DNA of 42,233 bases from Kistimonas sp. bin40 (GTDB lineage Bacteria > Pseudomonadota > Gammaproteobacteria > Pseudomonadales > Endozoicomonadaceae), in contig MPMQ01000022.1 of the NCBI GenBank assembly GCA_002238585.1, positions 1 through 42,233 on the forward strand. The letters are read 5' to 3'. Each line of letters begins with the position of its first letter. Position 1 is the stretch's first letter. Below the pieces are notes generated by a model. The model searched no databases and was not told where the DNA came from. It saw nothing but the letters and a program-made list of their open reading frames with translations. The translations under genes were made by a program, and so were the position numbers. Below are positions 26,026 through 35,577 of this stretch, piece after piece.

Positions 26026-26161
26026 AAGTGATGTTCCCCTTGCGGCACGGCCGTTTAAGTGGTGGCTCCTTGTGTTGTGTTGTCGGCAGGGGGCGGCCTG
26101 TGTTTAGCGGTGACAGCTCTGTCTGTCTGAAGATCAGGACCGGGGCGCGTCCCGGCGGCTT
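26026..26161 (-). repeat. Type-2 intergenic module 5' of H
   Basis: 136 bases between I and H, near-identical to the module 5' of G over the whole length, including the CCGGGACGCGCCCCGG block just after the stop codon of I. Confidence 0.8.
26109..26135 (-). promoter_or_regulatory. Diverged promoter-like element of gene H
   Basis: Minus strand: GATCTT (26130-26135), 15-base spacer, GTCACC (26109-26114), 84 nt before the ATG. Confidence 0.35.
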
Positions 26162-29100
26162 TCAGGTTTCCATGGGGTCTGGTTGTTGTGATGCGCTGAG
26201 TCGGTCCGCCAGCCCGGCGGCCAGCACATAAAGACCACGCACCAGAAAGAACAAGGACAGCTTGCCGTGTTCGGTGCCCAGACTTTCGCCGCAGGCTTCG
26301 GTGTAGTCATCCTGCTCCCCGAGGCCATAACGGACGTTTTGCCACGGGTGACCAGGGTAGAGACGGGGGGAGGGTCTGCCGTTTTCGTTCAGGTGTCTGG
26401 CAAAACAATCGCTGTTGTTGTCCTGTCTGGCACTCCAGTAGATGATTTCCTCGGCGGTCCGGCGCAGCCATTCGGGATAGACCTCTCCAAGCCCTTGCCA
26501 GGTTTGTTCAAACAGGTCCTGGAGCCGGACGCTGTTCTTGTCACCCAGCAGGCCGTTCAGCAGAGCCTCACAGCTGTCCTCAATGAACCGGGCCAGGTCC
26601 GCTACGGCCTGCGTTTTCTGGTAGTGGTAATCAGGATCTGCGGCGCGGTGCAGTCGCATGTAGTGCAGCAGTCCGCCGAAAATGTTCTGGGCTATGGCGT
26701 TGACAAAAGAAGCTCGCTGACAGTAGTCAGGGACCATGAATTTGGCATCAGCTGATGCTGCATAAGTGTGAATAAAGCCGTAGCGTTCCTGATCTCCCAG
26801 ATCACGCAAGCCGGACAAACCCCAATCTGATGTTTGCGTCGCTTGTGTATTCCACAAGTGCAGGGTGCCGGGGAAGCCCTCTCCCGGCTGGAAAAATTCG
26901 CTCAACAGTAGCTCAGGCCTTGAGCCCTCTGTCTCGTAAAAATGGTGGTAGAGACAGATAGTTGAGGTGTGCACAGCTCCCAGACTGCTCCAGACACCCA
27001 GGTCGTGGCAGGCGCGCAGCAGCCCTTGTTGGGCTTGCTCAAGGCCTCCTTGCTTGTCGGGCTGCCAGGCCAGGGTGTCGTAGTTGTCGTTTTCGGTAGT
27101 GAAAAAGAATGCCAGCGCATACTGGCGGCCCTCGTGGCTGTAGGTTTGCAGGGCATCGGGGAACCTGTTTTGATCGACTGGCAGTTGGTCCAGCGCCACC
27201 AGTTGCATCCCCTGGGATTGGGGAATTTCACTGTGCCAGCCCAGGTTGTTGGTCTGTGCAAAATCCTGGGCGGCCGACTCGGCGGCAAAGCTGTTCAAGC
27301 TTTCGCCTTGGCGCTGAAGTTTCATGTGAAGACAGCTGTCTTCTTGCGTGCGCACCAGGGTCCGGCCGCCGCGTAGCTCCCAGCTGCCGGTCGGGATGAA
27401 GGTGGGCAGCTGTCTTGTTTCGATCTGCTGTCGCAAAGCCTGGGCCTTGCTGACCATCTGCTGGTGCAACTGAGTGCCAAGTTCTGCATTACGCGGCCGG
27501 AAAGGGTCACAGAACGTCAGTTTCAGGGCGACCTGACCCGGCAGCCAGGCGGCCCGGCGGCTGCAGTGCTGTTCCTGCACCGGGTCCAGCAGAGCCTGGG
27601 GGAGTATACAAAACGGTGGCGCACCGAATGCGCCTGCCAGCCCCGCCGTACCGCCGTTATTCCAGATCAGTTTTTTATAGGCACCAGGAAGCTTGTGCCA
27701 TGCACCGTCGAGCAGTAGGGCCCAGGGCTGCATTTTGTCTCCTGGCAGCGGTTGCCAGGCGTCATGATGTTTATGACTTTTGTCGTTCATAAGGAGGCTG
27801 AGCCTCGCCGCCTGGACTCTGTTGGAATAAGTACCCTGCTGTTTCTTCAGAGGCAGGTACAGGCCCGGCTCCCAAAAAGCCTTCTTCCACTCTGGGTGCA
27901 GGTTGCGAATGCTGGTCGGTATCGAGGGACATAGTGCCCTTGCAGGATGCTGGGCAACGTACGCAGAGCACAGCGCATCAGTGCGTTCATGCTCCGGGAG
28001 GTAGTTCAACCACTCTTCCTTTTGGGTAAGGGTATCCCACAGGTTCCACTGGCTGAAAAAGGCGGATGATCGCTTTTCCTCATCCATCATGAAGTTGAAT
28101 ATTGAGCTGTTTTTGATCACCAGCTTGAGGCGTTCCTCAGTGAAAAGCGGCTGGGGGATAGCCATGAGACGCGGGGAGATCTTGTCCCTTACTGCCTTGT
28201 CAACCCGCTCAGTGGTTCGGTCGCTGTCGTCCATGTATTCCAGCGCAGCGCCGGAAATGGACAGTGCCAGGTCACAGAGGTTTTGATAATCACTGTCGTT
28301 GACGATTCTTTTCACTTCTTCCAGTAACGAAAAGTCCTGTTGCACGGCTTCTCTACAGAGCCCGATCTGGTCCGGGGGCTGTACCAAAGGCAGAAGATCC
28401 ACCAGTCTGTGAGGGCTGATCTGGACAATCTCCTGCGGTGAAGCCAGAGACAGTGCCAACTCCAGGTTTTCATTTGTAATTGCGCGCAGCAGGGACCAGC
28501 GATTGTCTTTCGTTACACCGGCCAGCAATGGAGCAACCACCGCCCATGTCTGTAGTTCCTGCGGCGCCCGGGAAAACAAGTAACAATGATGGCGAATCAA
28601 TTCCTTGGCCAGGAGAGGAAAGGTCAGCAGGTGACTGATAAGGTCCTCGGAGATCGTATTGCTGAGCAGCCCCGTCAGCTCTGGCCTTTTTTGCAGGATG
28701 GCCGTGCTCAGTGCTTCCGGACTGACTTGAAGCATGCCTGGTGTATTCATCAAGAAGCAATGACGGCTGATCATGTGCAAAGCGAGCTCGCAGTCGTCTA
28801 CGGGCGTATCGGTGCACAGGTGGCCCAGCAGGCGTTGATCAAGTTGCGCGAGCAGCCTGTTCTCGTCTGCAATCTGGCATTCAGGCAGGCTGGCGGCACG
28901 TTGGGTGGCGATGTCCTCAATCAGCGCAGCTGAAGTTGTTGTGTGGGGCTGGCTGCTGCTGTCTGACGCCAGTGGCAGCGGTGACTTCAGGTGCGTGGGC
29001 ACCCTGGGCACAATGGTGCGGTTGGAACCCGGACCGAGTGGCGAATCTCCCGGTTGCTGAGGCTCGGATACTGCGGTGCTGTTGTGTGCCAGCCAAGGTT

Positions 29101-29209
29101 GCACGGTAACCTCGGTAACGGCCACAGGCACAGGCCTGTGTTTTTTTTGCGGAGGCGGTGAGCCCCGCCATTCAAGCGGAGCCGGGGTGATCGAGCGAGG
29201 AGTGAGCAT
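26162..29209 (-). CDS. Array protein I (clade II, with its own N-terminus)
   Basis: 1,015 residues from the ATG at 29209 (MLTPRSITPAPLEW). The ribosome-binding site is weak (AAGGAA about 15 bases upstream). The N-terminal ~125 residues are Pro/Ser/Thr/Val-rich and unrelated to the MIRSVFRTLTG cassette of G, H and J, although the rest of the protein (from LIEDIATQRAASLPE) closely follows H. Invariant Cys 549, GGRTLV 614, Lys 630, PDYCQRASF as in H. The C-terminal patch is GEQDDYTEACGESLGTEHGK, the form found in C, D and N rather than in H. Ends SASQQPDPMET. The protein is a visible mosaic: H-like body, foreign N-terminus with a type-1 promoter, and an exchanged C-terminal patch. Confidence 0.9.
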   Translation of the reverse strand: MLTPRSITPAPLEWRGSPPPQKKHRPVPVAVTEVTVQPWLAHNSTAVSEPQQPGDSPLGPGSNRTIVPRVPTHLKSPLPLASDSSSQPHTTTSAALIEDIATQRAASLPECQIADENRLLAQLDQRLLGHLCTDTPVDDCELALHMISRHCFLMNTPGMLQVSPEALSTAILQKRPELTGLLSNTISEDLISHLLTFPLLAKELIRHHCYLFSRAPQELQTWAVVAPLLAGVTKDNRWSLLRAITNENLELALSLASPQEIVQISPHRLVDLLPLVQPPDQIGLCREAVQQDFSLLEEVKRIVNDSDYQNLCDLALSISGAALEYMDDSDRTTERVDKAVRDKISPRLMAIPQPLFTEERLKLVIKNSSIFNFMMDEEKRSSAFFSQWNLWDTLTQKEEWLNYLPEHERTDALCSAYVAQHPARALCPSIPTSIRNLHPEWKKAFWEPGLYLPLKKQQGTYSNRVQAARLSLLMNDKSHKHHDAWQPLPGDKMQPWALLLDGAWHKLPGAYKKLIWNNGGTAGLAGAFGAPPFCILPQALLDPVQEQHCSRRAAWLPGQVALKLTFCDPFRPRNAELGTQLHQQMVSKAQALRQQIETRQLPTFIPTGSWELRGGRTLVRTQEDSCLHMKLQRQGESLNSFAAESAAQDFAQTNNLGWHSEIPQSQGMQLVALDQLPVDQNRFPDALQTYSHEGRQYALAFFFTTENDNYDTLAWQPDKQGGLEQAQQGLLRACHDLGVWSSLGAVHTSTICLYHHFYETEGSRPELLLSEFFQPGEGFPGTLHLWNTQATQTSDWGLSGLRDLGDQERYGFIHTYAASADAKFMVPDYCQRASFVNAIAQNIFGGLLHYMRLHRAADPDYHYQKTQAVADLARFIEDSCEALLNGLLGDKNSVRLQDLFEQTWQGLGEVYPEWLRRTAEEIIYWSARQDNNSDCFARHLNENGRPSPRLYPGHPWQNVRYGLGEQDDYTEACGESLGTEHGKLSLFFLVRGLYVLAAGLADRLSASQQPDPMET

Positions 29210-29290
29210 GGCGGTAATTGTTTTTTCCTTGTTCCTTGTTCAGCCCTCTTCGTGTGTTGTCTGGCTTGATAAACGCGAGGGCTCTCCTGT

Positions 29291-29317
29291 TTCGACCCCA
29301 TTGCAGGCTGGAAGTTC
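29291..29317 (-). promoter_or_regulatory. RpoE-like promoter of gene I
   Basis: Minus strand: GTGAACTT with core GAACTT at 29312-29317, 15-base spacer, GTCGAA (29291-29296), 82 nt before the ATG. Confidence 0.6.
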
Positions 29318-29342
29318 ACGAGCCCGTCGCGTCCCGGTGGTT

Positions 29343-32300
29343 TCAGGTCTCCATAGGTTCTGGTTGTTGTGATCCGCTGAGCCGGTCCGCCAGCCCGGCG
29401 GCCAGCACATAAAGACCGCGCATCAGGAAGAACAAGGGCATCTTGCTGTTGTTGGCGCCCAGGTTCTCACCATCGGCTTCGGTATAGTGCGGTCCGTAGG
29501 TGGCGTCCTGCCAGGGGTGGTCTGGGTAGAGGTCGGCGCAGGGCCGTCCTTGCTGTTTCAGATGTTCAGCAAAGCAGTCGCCGCCTTCTTGTTGTTTGGC
29601 ACTCCAGTAAATGATTTCTTCGGCGGTCCGGCGCAGCCATTCGGGATACACCTCCTCGACCCCTTCTTGTGTTGCCGCAAACAGCTCCTTGAGTGAGACA
29701 GGCTTGCCGAGCAGGCCATGGAGCAAATTGTCGCAGCCCTGCTCAATAAATTGAGACAGCGCCGTCACGGCTTGCGCGTCTTTGTAGTGGTAACCCGGAT
29801 CTGCGGCGCGGTGTAGCCGCATGTAGTGCAGCAGCCCGCCGAAAATGTTCTGGGCTATGGCGTTGACAAAAGAAGCACGCTGTCCATAGCCGGGAAGGGC
29901 CCAGTGGGCATCGGGACATGTGAGGAAAGAGGCGATGGCATGATAGAACTCCAGGTCGCCCAGATCACGGAGTCCGGACAGCCCCCAGTCCGATTGCTGA
30001 CTGGCCTTGGTGTTCCATAGACGCAGAATACCAGGGTAGGTCGCCCCACGCCTGAAAAAAGCACTGAGCAGCAGTTCAGGACGTGCGTTCTTGTCAAGAA
30101 ATTGGTGGTACAGGCAGATAGTGGAGGTATGCAGCGCTCCCATGCTGCTCCAGATACCCAGGTCATGGAAGGCTTTAAGTAGCCCAAGCCTGGCTTGCTC
30201 AAGGTTCCCCTGGTCATCCGGCTGCCAGGCCAGGGTGTCATAGCTGGCGTCTTTGGTTGTAAAACAGAACGCCAGTGCGCACTGACGCCCATCGTGTTCA
30301 AAGGTTTCCAGCGCATCGGGACAGTCTCGCGCGGCGGGCGGCAGCTCATCGAGCGGCACCAGCCAGATTTCGCCAGCCTGTGGGATTTCACTGCGCAAGC
30401 CCAGCTCCTCCTGATGCCTACGCGCAAAGTCCTGCACAGTCTTTTCTGCGACCAGCGTCGCCAGGCTCTCGCCTTGACGGTGAAGCTTGATGTGAAGAAG
30501 TCCGTTGTCTTGTTCTGTGCGCACCAGTGTACGTCCCCCCCGGCGTTGCCAGCGGCCGTCGCCAGCAAGGTGAGCCAGGGGCCAGAGGGGCAGCGTCTGA
30601 TGCGCGACAGCCTGTTGCAGGGTCAGTGCATCCTCAGCCAGTTGTTGGCGCAACTGTGCCCCCAGCCTGGCGTTGTGCAGCTGAAAATGACGAGAGAACA
30701 TCAACTTGGTGTGCACCTGCTCCGGCAGCCAGGCGGCGCGGCGGGTGCAATGTCCTTCCTGGATGGGATCGAGCAGGGCCTTCGGGTCGATTGTGAAGGG
30801 CGGGGCCTTGAATTCATCGGCCAGTCCTTCGGTGCCGCCATTGCGCCAGATTTTTTCCCTGTATGAGAGAGGGAGATTTTTCCAGGCGCCGGTGAGCAGC
30901 AGGGCCCAGGGGGCCGTGCCGTTGTGTGTCTGGCTCTGCCCGGGCACACCGGGTTGAGAGAAAAACGACTCCTCCTGATTGACAAGGGGTGCGTAGCGGT
31001 CGGGAGCGTCTGCATCAGCATTCCACTCCGGGTGCAGGTTTTGTACTGCTTCGGGTATATGCATGCTGCCCTTGCTGGCAGGGTTGCCGGCGACAAATTC
31101 GCAGCACAGCGCCTCTGTGCGTTCATGCTCGGGGAGCCATTGCAGCCAGTCTTGTTTTTGTTTCAGCGTATCCCACAGACCCCAGTGCGTGAGAAAGGCT
31201 GATGACAGCTTCTGTCTCCTGAAATCCAGGCGTGCGTTCGACATGTTTTTCAGTGCCTGTTGGAGTCGTGTGCAGGTGTGGTATTGCACGGGAATAGAGG
31301 CAATATGGGGGCCCTCTGCGTGCGCCACAGCCTTATCCACCCGCTCAGGGGTGCGGTAGTCTTCTTCGATCAGGCCCAGCGCTCTTCCCGATTGGGACAG
31401 AGCCAGATCACACAGCTGTTCATAGATCGGGTCGTCCAGCCCCTGGCGACGCAGTTCGGGCAAAACATCAACGTCAAGAGATACCGCCAGCTCCAGCACA
31501 GCGGAGTCGAGGTGCGCCCCTGGCAGTTGCAGTACTGCCTCTGGACAGGCTCTGATGATGTCCTCTATGGGTGCCAGTGACAGGGCCAGTTGCAGATCAT
31601 GCTCCGAGATTTTTCTCAGGAGGCTGTGCCGTACCGTCGGGGAACTGTCCCTGAGCACGGGAGCCAGTATCGCCTCCCTTTTTTGTTCGTCGGACAATGT
31701 GACAAAGAAAGAAGGGTCCGTGTCCAGGGCTATTGCTGCGAAAGCGGGGCGGGTCATCAGGCGTTGGATGAGTGGCTCGGGGAGGACATTGTTCAGGGCC
31801 GACAGGATCAGATGACTGTCTTTCATCAGTGCCTCGACCAGAATTTGGTCGCTGACCTGAATCATGTCCGGCCTTTCGAAAAGGGGGGCCTGGCGGCTGA
31901 TCATGTGCAGCAGCAAGTCGCAGTCCTGCACGGGGGTGTTGGTGCACATGTGGCCCAGCATCCGCTCATCGAGCAAGAGGGTACGCCAGTTGTCGGCCGG
32001 AAGCGGGGTTCCATGCCGGGCAAGAATATGCTCAAGGGCGACTTGCTCAATAGCTGCCGCAGTAGTTTGTGTATGAGATTGACCGGTGATGCCAGCCCGG
32101 GGTGTGCCGTTTGATGCAGGCGTCAGCAGGGTTTGTGTCTCCATGGCCGTAACCCCGTGACTCAAGCCTGAATGCGATGAGAACTCCCCTGCTGCGGCTG
32201 TGGTGGCCTGGGCGGAACGGGAGTCCAGTGAGGGGCCTTCTGTCTGCTGGGCACCGACGCCACCGGAGCCGTTGTCGTTGCTTCTCAATTGGGGTTGGGC

Positions 32301-32396
32301 TGGCGTACTTGTTACGGAGCTATCACTTTGGTTATCGTCGCTGCCAGAGGACAGGCTTCCTGTCAACGTCCTGAAAACAGAGCGAATCATGTGCAT
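29343..32396 (-). CDS. Array protein J (clade II)
   Basis: 1,017 residues from the ATG at 32396 with AAGGGGAA upstream. N-terminus MHMIRSVFRTLTGSLSSG is the G/H/J cassette. After residue ~70 a private Thr/Ala-rich stretch (about 70-120) precedes LLLDERMLGHMCTNTP. Invariant Cys 550 (HCTRRA), GGRTLV 620, conserved Lys 637 in HIKLHRQ (Ile for Met and one extra residue in the preceding loop). The C-terminal patch is the GPHYTEADGENLGANNSK form, as in M. Ends SGSQQPEPMET. The final ~120 residues resemble M more than H or I. Confidence 0.92.
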   Translation of the reverse strand: MHMIRSVFRTLTGSLSSGSDDNQSDSSVTSTPAQPQLRSNDNGSGGVGAQQTEGPSLDSRSAQATTAAAGEFSSHSGLSHGVTAMETQTLLTPASNGTPRAGITGQSHTQTTAAAIEQVALEHILARHGTPLPADNWRTLLLDERMLGHMCTNTPVQDCDLLLHMISRQAPLFERPDMIQVSDQILVEALMKDSHLILSALNNVLPEPLIQRLMTRPAFAAIALDTDPSFFVTLSDEQKREAILAPVLRDSSPTVRHSLLRKISEHDLQLALSLAPIEDIIRACPEAVLQLPGAHLDSAVLELAVSLDVDVLPELRRQGLDDPIYEQLCDLALSQSGRALGLIEEDYRTPERVDKAVAHAEGPHIASIPVQYHTCTRLQQALKNMSNARLDFRRQKLSSAFLTHWGLWDTLKQKQDWLQWLPEHERTEALCCEFVAGNPASKGSMHIPEAVQNLHPEWNADADAPDRYAPLVNQEESFFSQPGVPGQSQTHNGTAPWALLLTGAWKNLPLSYREKIWRNGGTEGLADEFKAPPFTIDPKALLDPIQEGHCTRRAAWLPEQVHTKLMFSRHFQLHNARLGAQLRQQLAEDALTLQQAVAHQTLPLWPLAHLAGDGRWQRRGGRTLVRTEQDNGLLHIKLHRQGESLATLVAEKTVQDFARRHQEELGLRSEIPQAGEIWLVPLDELPPAARDCPDALETFEHDGRQCALAFCFTTKDASYDTLAWQPDDQGNLEQARLGLLKAFHDLGIWSSMGALHTSTICLYHQFLDKNARPELLLSAFFRRGATYPGILRLWNTKASQQSDWGLSGLRDLGDLEFYHAIASFLTCPDAHWALPGYGQRASFVNAIAQNIFGGLLHYMRLHRAADPGYHYKDAQAVTALSQFIEQGCDNLLHGLLGKPVSLKELFAATQEGVEEVYPEWLRRTAEEIIYWSAKQQEGGDCFAEHLKQQGRPCADLYPDHPWQDATYGPHYTEADGENLGANNSKMPLFFLMRGLYVLAAGLADRLSGSQQPEPMET

Positions 32397-32532
32397 GAGT
32401 GATGTTCCCCTTGCGGCACGGCCATTTTTGATGGTGGCTCCTTTCGTGTGCTGTCGGCAGGGAGCGGCCTGTGTTTAGCAGTGACAGCGCTGTCTGCCTG
32501 AAGGTCAGGACCGGGGCGCGCCCCGGCGGCTT
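32397..32532 (-). repeat. Type-2 intergenic module 5' of J
   Basis: 136 bases between K and J, homologous to the modules 5' of G and H but more diverged in the middle (GCCACCATCAAAAATGG replaces GCCACCACTTAAACGG). Confidence 0.75.
32480..32506 (-). promoter_or_regulatory. Diverged promoter-like element of gene J
   Basis: Minus strand: GACCTT (32501-32506), 15-base spacer, GTCACT (32480-32485), 84 nt before the ATG. Confidence 0.35.
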
Positions 32533-35466
32533 TCAGGTCGCCATGGGGGCTGGTTGTTGTGGTTCGCCCAGCCGGTCTGCCAGCCCGGCGGCCAGCACGT
32601 AAAGACCACGCACCAGATAGAACAAGGGAAGCTTGCTGTTGCAGGCTCCCAGATTCTCGCCACCGGCTTCGGTGAAATGCTCGCCGTAAGGGGTATTGAC
32701 CTGCGGGTGTCCCGGGTAGAGGGCTGGCGAGGGACGGCGGTCTTTGTTCAGGTGCTGAGCAAAGCAGTCACTTTTGCCTTCTTGTTCGGCTTCTTGTCCG
32801 ACGTATTGCTGGGCACTCCAGTAGATGATTTCCCTGGCGGTGTTGTGCAGCCATTGGGGATAGACCTCCTCGCCTCGCTCGACAGTCGCTGCAAACAGAT
32901 GCTTGAGCTGGGTGCCGTCATTGAGCAGGCCTTTGAGCAGGGTGGTGCAGCCTTCCTCAATGAACTTTTCCAGATCGGCGACCGAGTCTGCGGTTTTATA
33001 GTGCCAGGCCGGATCTTCGGCGCGGTGCAGCCGCATGTAATGCAGCAGCCCGCCAAGAATATTCTGGGCTATCGCATTGACAAAAGAAGCCCGCTGACCG
33101 TAGTCGGGCGGCACCCATTGGGCATCAGGCGAGGTGATATAGGTCTCAATGAAGGGGTAGAGCTCCTGGTCCCCCAGGTCACGCAGCCCGGACTGGCCCC
33201 AATCCGACTGATTCGTGGCCTTGGTGTCCCATAGACGCAGAATGCCTGGATAGGTTGCATTGGCACCTTGTGTGTCATATCGAAAAAAAGCATTCAGCAG
33301 CAATTCAGGACGGGACCTGCTTTCCTCATCAAAGAACTGGTGATACAGGCAGATGGTGGACGTGTGTACCGCCCCCAGACTGCTCCAGATTCCCAGGTCA
33401 TGCAGGGCATCCAGCAACCCTTGTCGGGACTTTTGGCATCCGCCTGCTTCGTCCGGCTGCCAGGCCAGGGTGTCGTAGCTGTCGTCCCGGGTGGTGAAGC
33501 GAAATGCCAGGGCGTAATCCTTGCCGTCGTAGTTGTAGATCTCGAGCTGGTCGGGGAACTCCCCTGGTTCCACCGGCAGCTGGTCGAGCGGTACCAGGTG
33601 CATGCCTTCGGGGCAGGGGATTTCGCTGTGCCAGCCGAGGCCGGAACGGGTGCGCGCGAAATCCTGTGCGGCTTGCTCTGCCGCAAAGGTGGCCAGTGAC
33701 TCGCCCTGACGGTGAAGTTTCATGTGGACAGAACCTTGTTCCCCCGTGTGCACCAGGGTGCGGCCACCGCGCAGCTGCCAGCTGCCGTTGCCAGTCTGCT
33801 CTGGCCGCCAGTGCGGCAGAGTCTTGTCTTTGAGTTGGTGTTGCAGCTGCTGGGAGAATGTGTCCATCAGTGCGCGTAATTGCCGACCCTCGCGAGCGCG
33901 CGGCAGCTTAAAGGATTGAGCATTCATCAAGTGGGCGCGTGCCATGTCCGGCAGCGCGCCGGCCCTGCGGCTACAGTATTTTTCCTGAACAGGGTCGAGA
34001 AGGGCGTCAGGATCTATCGGCACCGATGGGGTTTTGAGAATCTGTGCCAGTCCTCCGGTGCCACCGTTAGCGCGGATGGCTTGCCTGCACTCTTGCGGCA
34101 GCTTTTCGATCTGCCGGTCCTGGCGCTGGTGTAACAGAGCCCAGGGTTGTTCGTCCAATGGTGTGTCTGAGGCCAGAGAGCTTGTGCAGGCCTTGGTGCC
34201 CGGACCGTAGCAGGAGGGCAAGCGCGTGTCTTGATCATCCAGTTCAAGGTAGGCGCAAGGCTGCTCACCGGCGACTCGCCATTCAGGGTGCGCTTCCAGA
34301 ATCGGGGCGGGTATGGATTTCAGATCACCTGGAAAGTGACTGAGATATTCTCTGCACAGTTCCGGAGTCCTTTCTTCGGTCGGCAGGCGCTTGAGCCAGT
34401 GGGCCTGTTTTTTCAGTGTTTCCCACAGGTTCCAGCGGTTGAGAAGCTCGCATGAGAGTTTGGATTCTGAGTGGGGTAGCGCATTCTTGAGACGATCGCT
34501 TGTGTACCGGTTCGAGGGTATAGCTTCTATACCCGGGGGGTGTCTGTGCTTGAGTGCCTGTTCTACGCGGGTTTCGCTTTGGTGGCTCGGCCGTATCCAC
34601 TGCAGTGCCGTGCCGAAATGCTCCAGTGCCAGGTCGCAGAGTTTGCTGTACTCCGGCTCATCTACGTTGTTAAACAGGGCAATGACGTCGGCACGCTGTT
34701 GGACAGCCAGACGACGCAAGTCGGGGGTGAGTTCGTCTCCCCTTGTGGCGCAGGCCTCACCGGCATCCCTGTCGATGGCTTCCTCTATTGTTTCCAGACG
34801 GACAGCCAGCGCGGGAGCCCATCGTGCTATCTGTTGCAGAAGCGCATGACGACTCTGCCGGGGCAGCTCGTCCAGCAAGGGTCCCAGAAACTGTTGTGTT
34901 TTCATCTCTTCAGGCAGGTCGTAAAAGACCGAGGGGAGGTAGCGCAGAACCAGCCTGGCCGTGCGCGGCGTCTGTAGCAGACGCTCCTGCTGAGTGAATG
35001 GCAGGCACTGTAGCAGTCGTCTGGCCAGCGGTTCCTCTGCGGCACAAAGATGCTCGGCCAGCTCCTGATCACTGATTTGAATCGCGTCGGGAATGTGCGC
35101 GAAATTCTGATTGCGGCGTGCCATGTGGTCCAGAAGCTTGCAGTCGGTGACGGGTGCATGACCGTAGAGAACGTCCAGCATACATTGGTCGAGGTGTGCT
35201 ATTTCCTGATGACGCTGGGCCAGCGTCTGATTCACGGGCGCAGTCTGCCGCTTGCTGCCCGGTTGTGATGCCAACGGAGGCTGAGGGGATATATCCAGTG
35301 GTCTGGTGGTGCGGTCGTGAAGGTTTTTCCCTGGCGCGGGGACAGGTCGCTGCCCCTTCTGCCCCAGGGGTGACTCAGAAGGAGGCTGTCTCTTCTGTGT
35401 GTGTGATTGAGCTGGTGGTGTCCAGGGTGTGGAAAGATAAGAAAGAAGAGAGGATATTCTTTTCAT
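32533..35466 (-). CDS. Array protein K (clade I)
   Basis: 977 residues from the ATG at 35466 (MKRISSLLSYLSTPWT). A longer frame (start 35508) would add 14 residues encoded by a leader that L shares and that contains the CGGACG ribosome-binding site, so I place the start internally. Pro/Gln/Lys-rich N-terminus to about 75. Invariant Cys 498 in a YCSRRA variant, GGRTLV 567, Lys 583. It has a small insertion VGQEAEQEGKSD near residue 900 relative to L. Ends EPQQPAPMAT. Sister of L: from about 34000 to 34170 the DNA is almost identical to 37240-37430. Confidence 0.9.
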   Translation of the reverse strand: MKRISSLLSYLSTPWTPPAQSHTQKRQPPSESPLGQKGQRPVPAPGKNLHDRTTRPLDISPQPPLASQPGSKRQTAPVNQTLAQRHQEIAHLDQCMLDVLYGHAPVTDCKLLDHMARRNQNFAHIPDAIQISDQELAEHLCAAEEPLARRLLQCLPFTQQERLLQTPRTARLVLRYLPSVFYDLPEEMKTQQFLGPLLDELPRQSRHALLQQIARWAPALAVRLETIEEAIDRDAGEACATRGDELTPDLRRLAVQQRADVIALFNNVDEPEYSKLCDLALEHFGTALQWIRPSHQSETRVEQALKHRHPPGIEAIPSNRYTSDRLKNALPHSESKLSCELLNRWNLWETLKKQAHWLKRLPTEERTPELCREYLSHFPGDLKSIPAPILEAHPEWRVAGEQPCAYLELDDQDTRLPSCYGPGTKACTSSLASDTPLDEQPWALLHQRQDRQIEKLPQECRQAIRANGGTGGLAQILKTPSVPIDPDALLDPVQEKYCSRRAGALPDMARAHLMNAQSFKLPRAREGRQLRALMDTFSQQLQHQLKDKTLPHWRPEQTGNGSWQLRGGRTLVHTGEQGSVHMKLHRQGESLATFAAEQAAQDFARTRSGLGWHSEIPCPEGMHLVPLDQLPVEPGEFPDQLEIYNYDGKDYALAFRFTTRDDSYDTLAWQPDEAGGCQKSRQGLLDALHDLGIWSSLGAVHTSTICLYHQFFDEESRSRPELLLNAFFRYDTQGANATYPGILRLWDTKATNQSDWGQSGLRDLGDQELYPFIETYITSPDAQWVPPDYGQRASFVNAIAQNILGGLLHYMRLHRAEDPAWHYKTADSVADLEKFIEEGCTTLLKGLLNDGTQLKHLFAATVERGEEVYPQWLHNTAREIIYWSAQQYVGQEAEQEGKSDCFAQHLNKDRRPSPALYPGHPQVNTPYGEHFTEAGGENLGACNSKLPLFYLVRGLYVLAAGLADRLGEPQQPAPMAT

Positions 35467-35577
35467 TGCGCCACGTCCGTTGTGCCATTTTAAAGTTGAT
35501 TCCTTCAACCATTATGTACAGACAGGCACGCGCTTTGCCATCCAGCTGTTGTCCCGGACTCACTGGATACTCTGCAC
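35467..35577 (-). repeat. Type-3 5' flank of K, duplicated at L
   Basis: About 110 bases matching 38736-38846 at most positions (TACATAATGGTTGAA, GAATCAACTTT, GGACGTGGCG in minus-strand order). It lacks the RpoE-like element found upstream of most other copies. Confidence 0.75.

Noticed and set aside
26140-26160. CCGGG-N6-CCCGG just after stop codons before type-2 modules as a terminator
   Set aside because: The stem is 5 bp with no T-run. It is conserved along with the whole module, so its conservation is not specific.
35467-35577. RpoE-like element upstream of K and L
   Set aside because: I looked at the equivalent distance and found only GAGTCC-like and GGCCAA-like bases without correct spacing in both copies.
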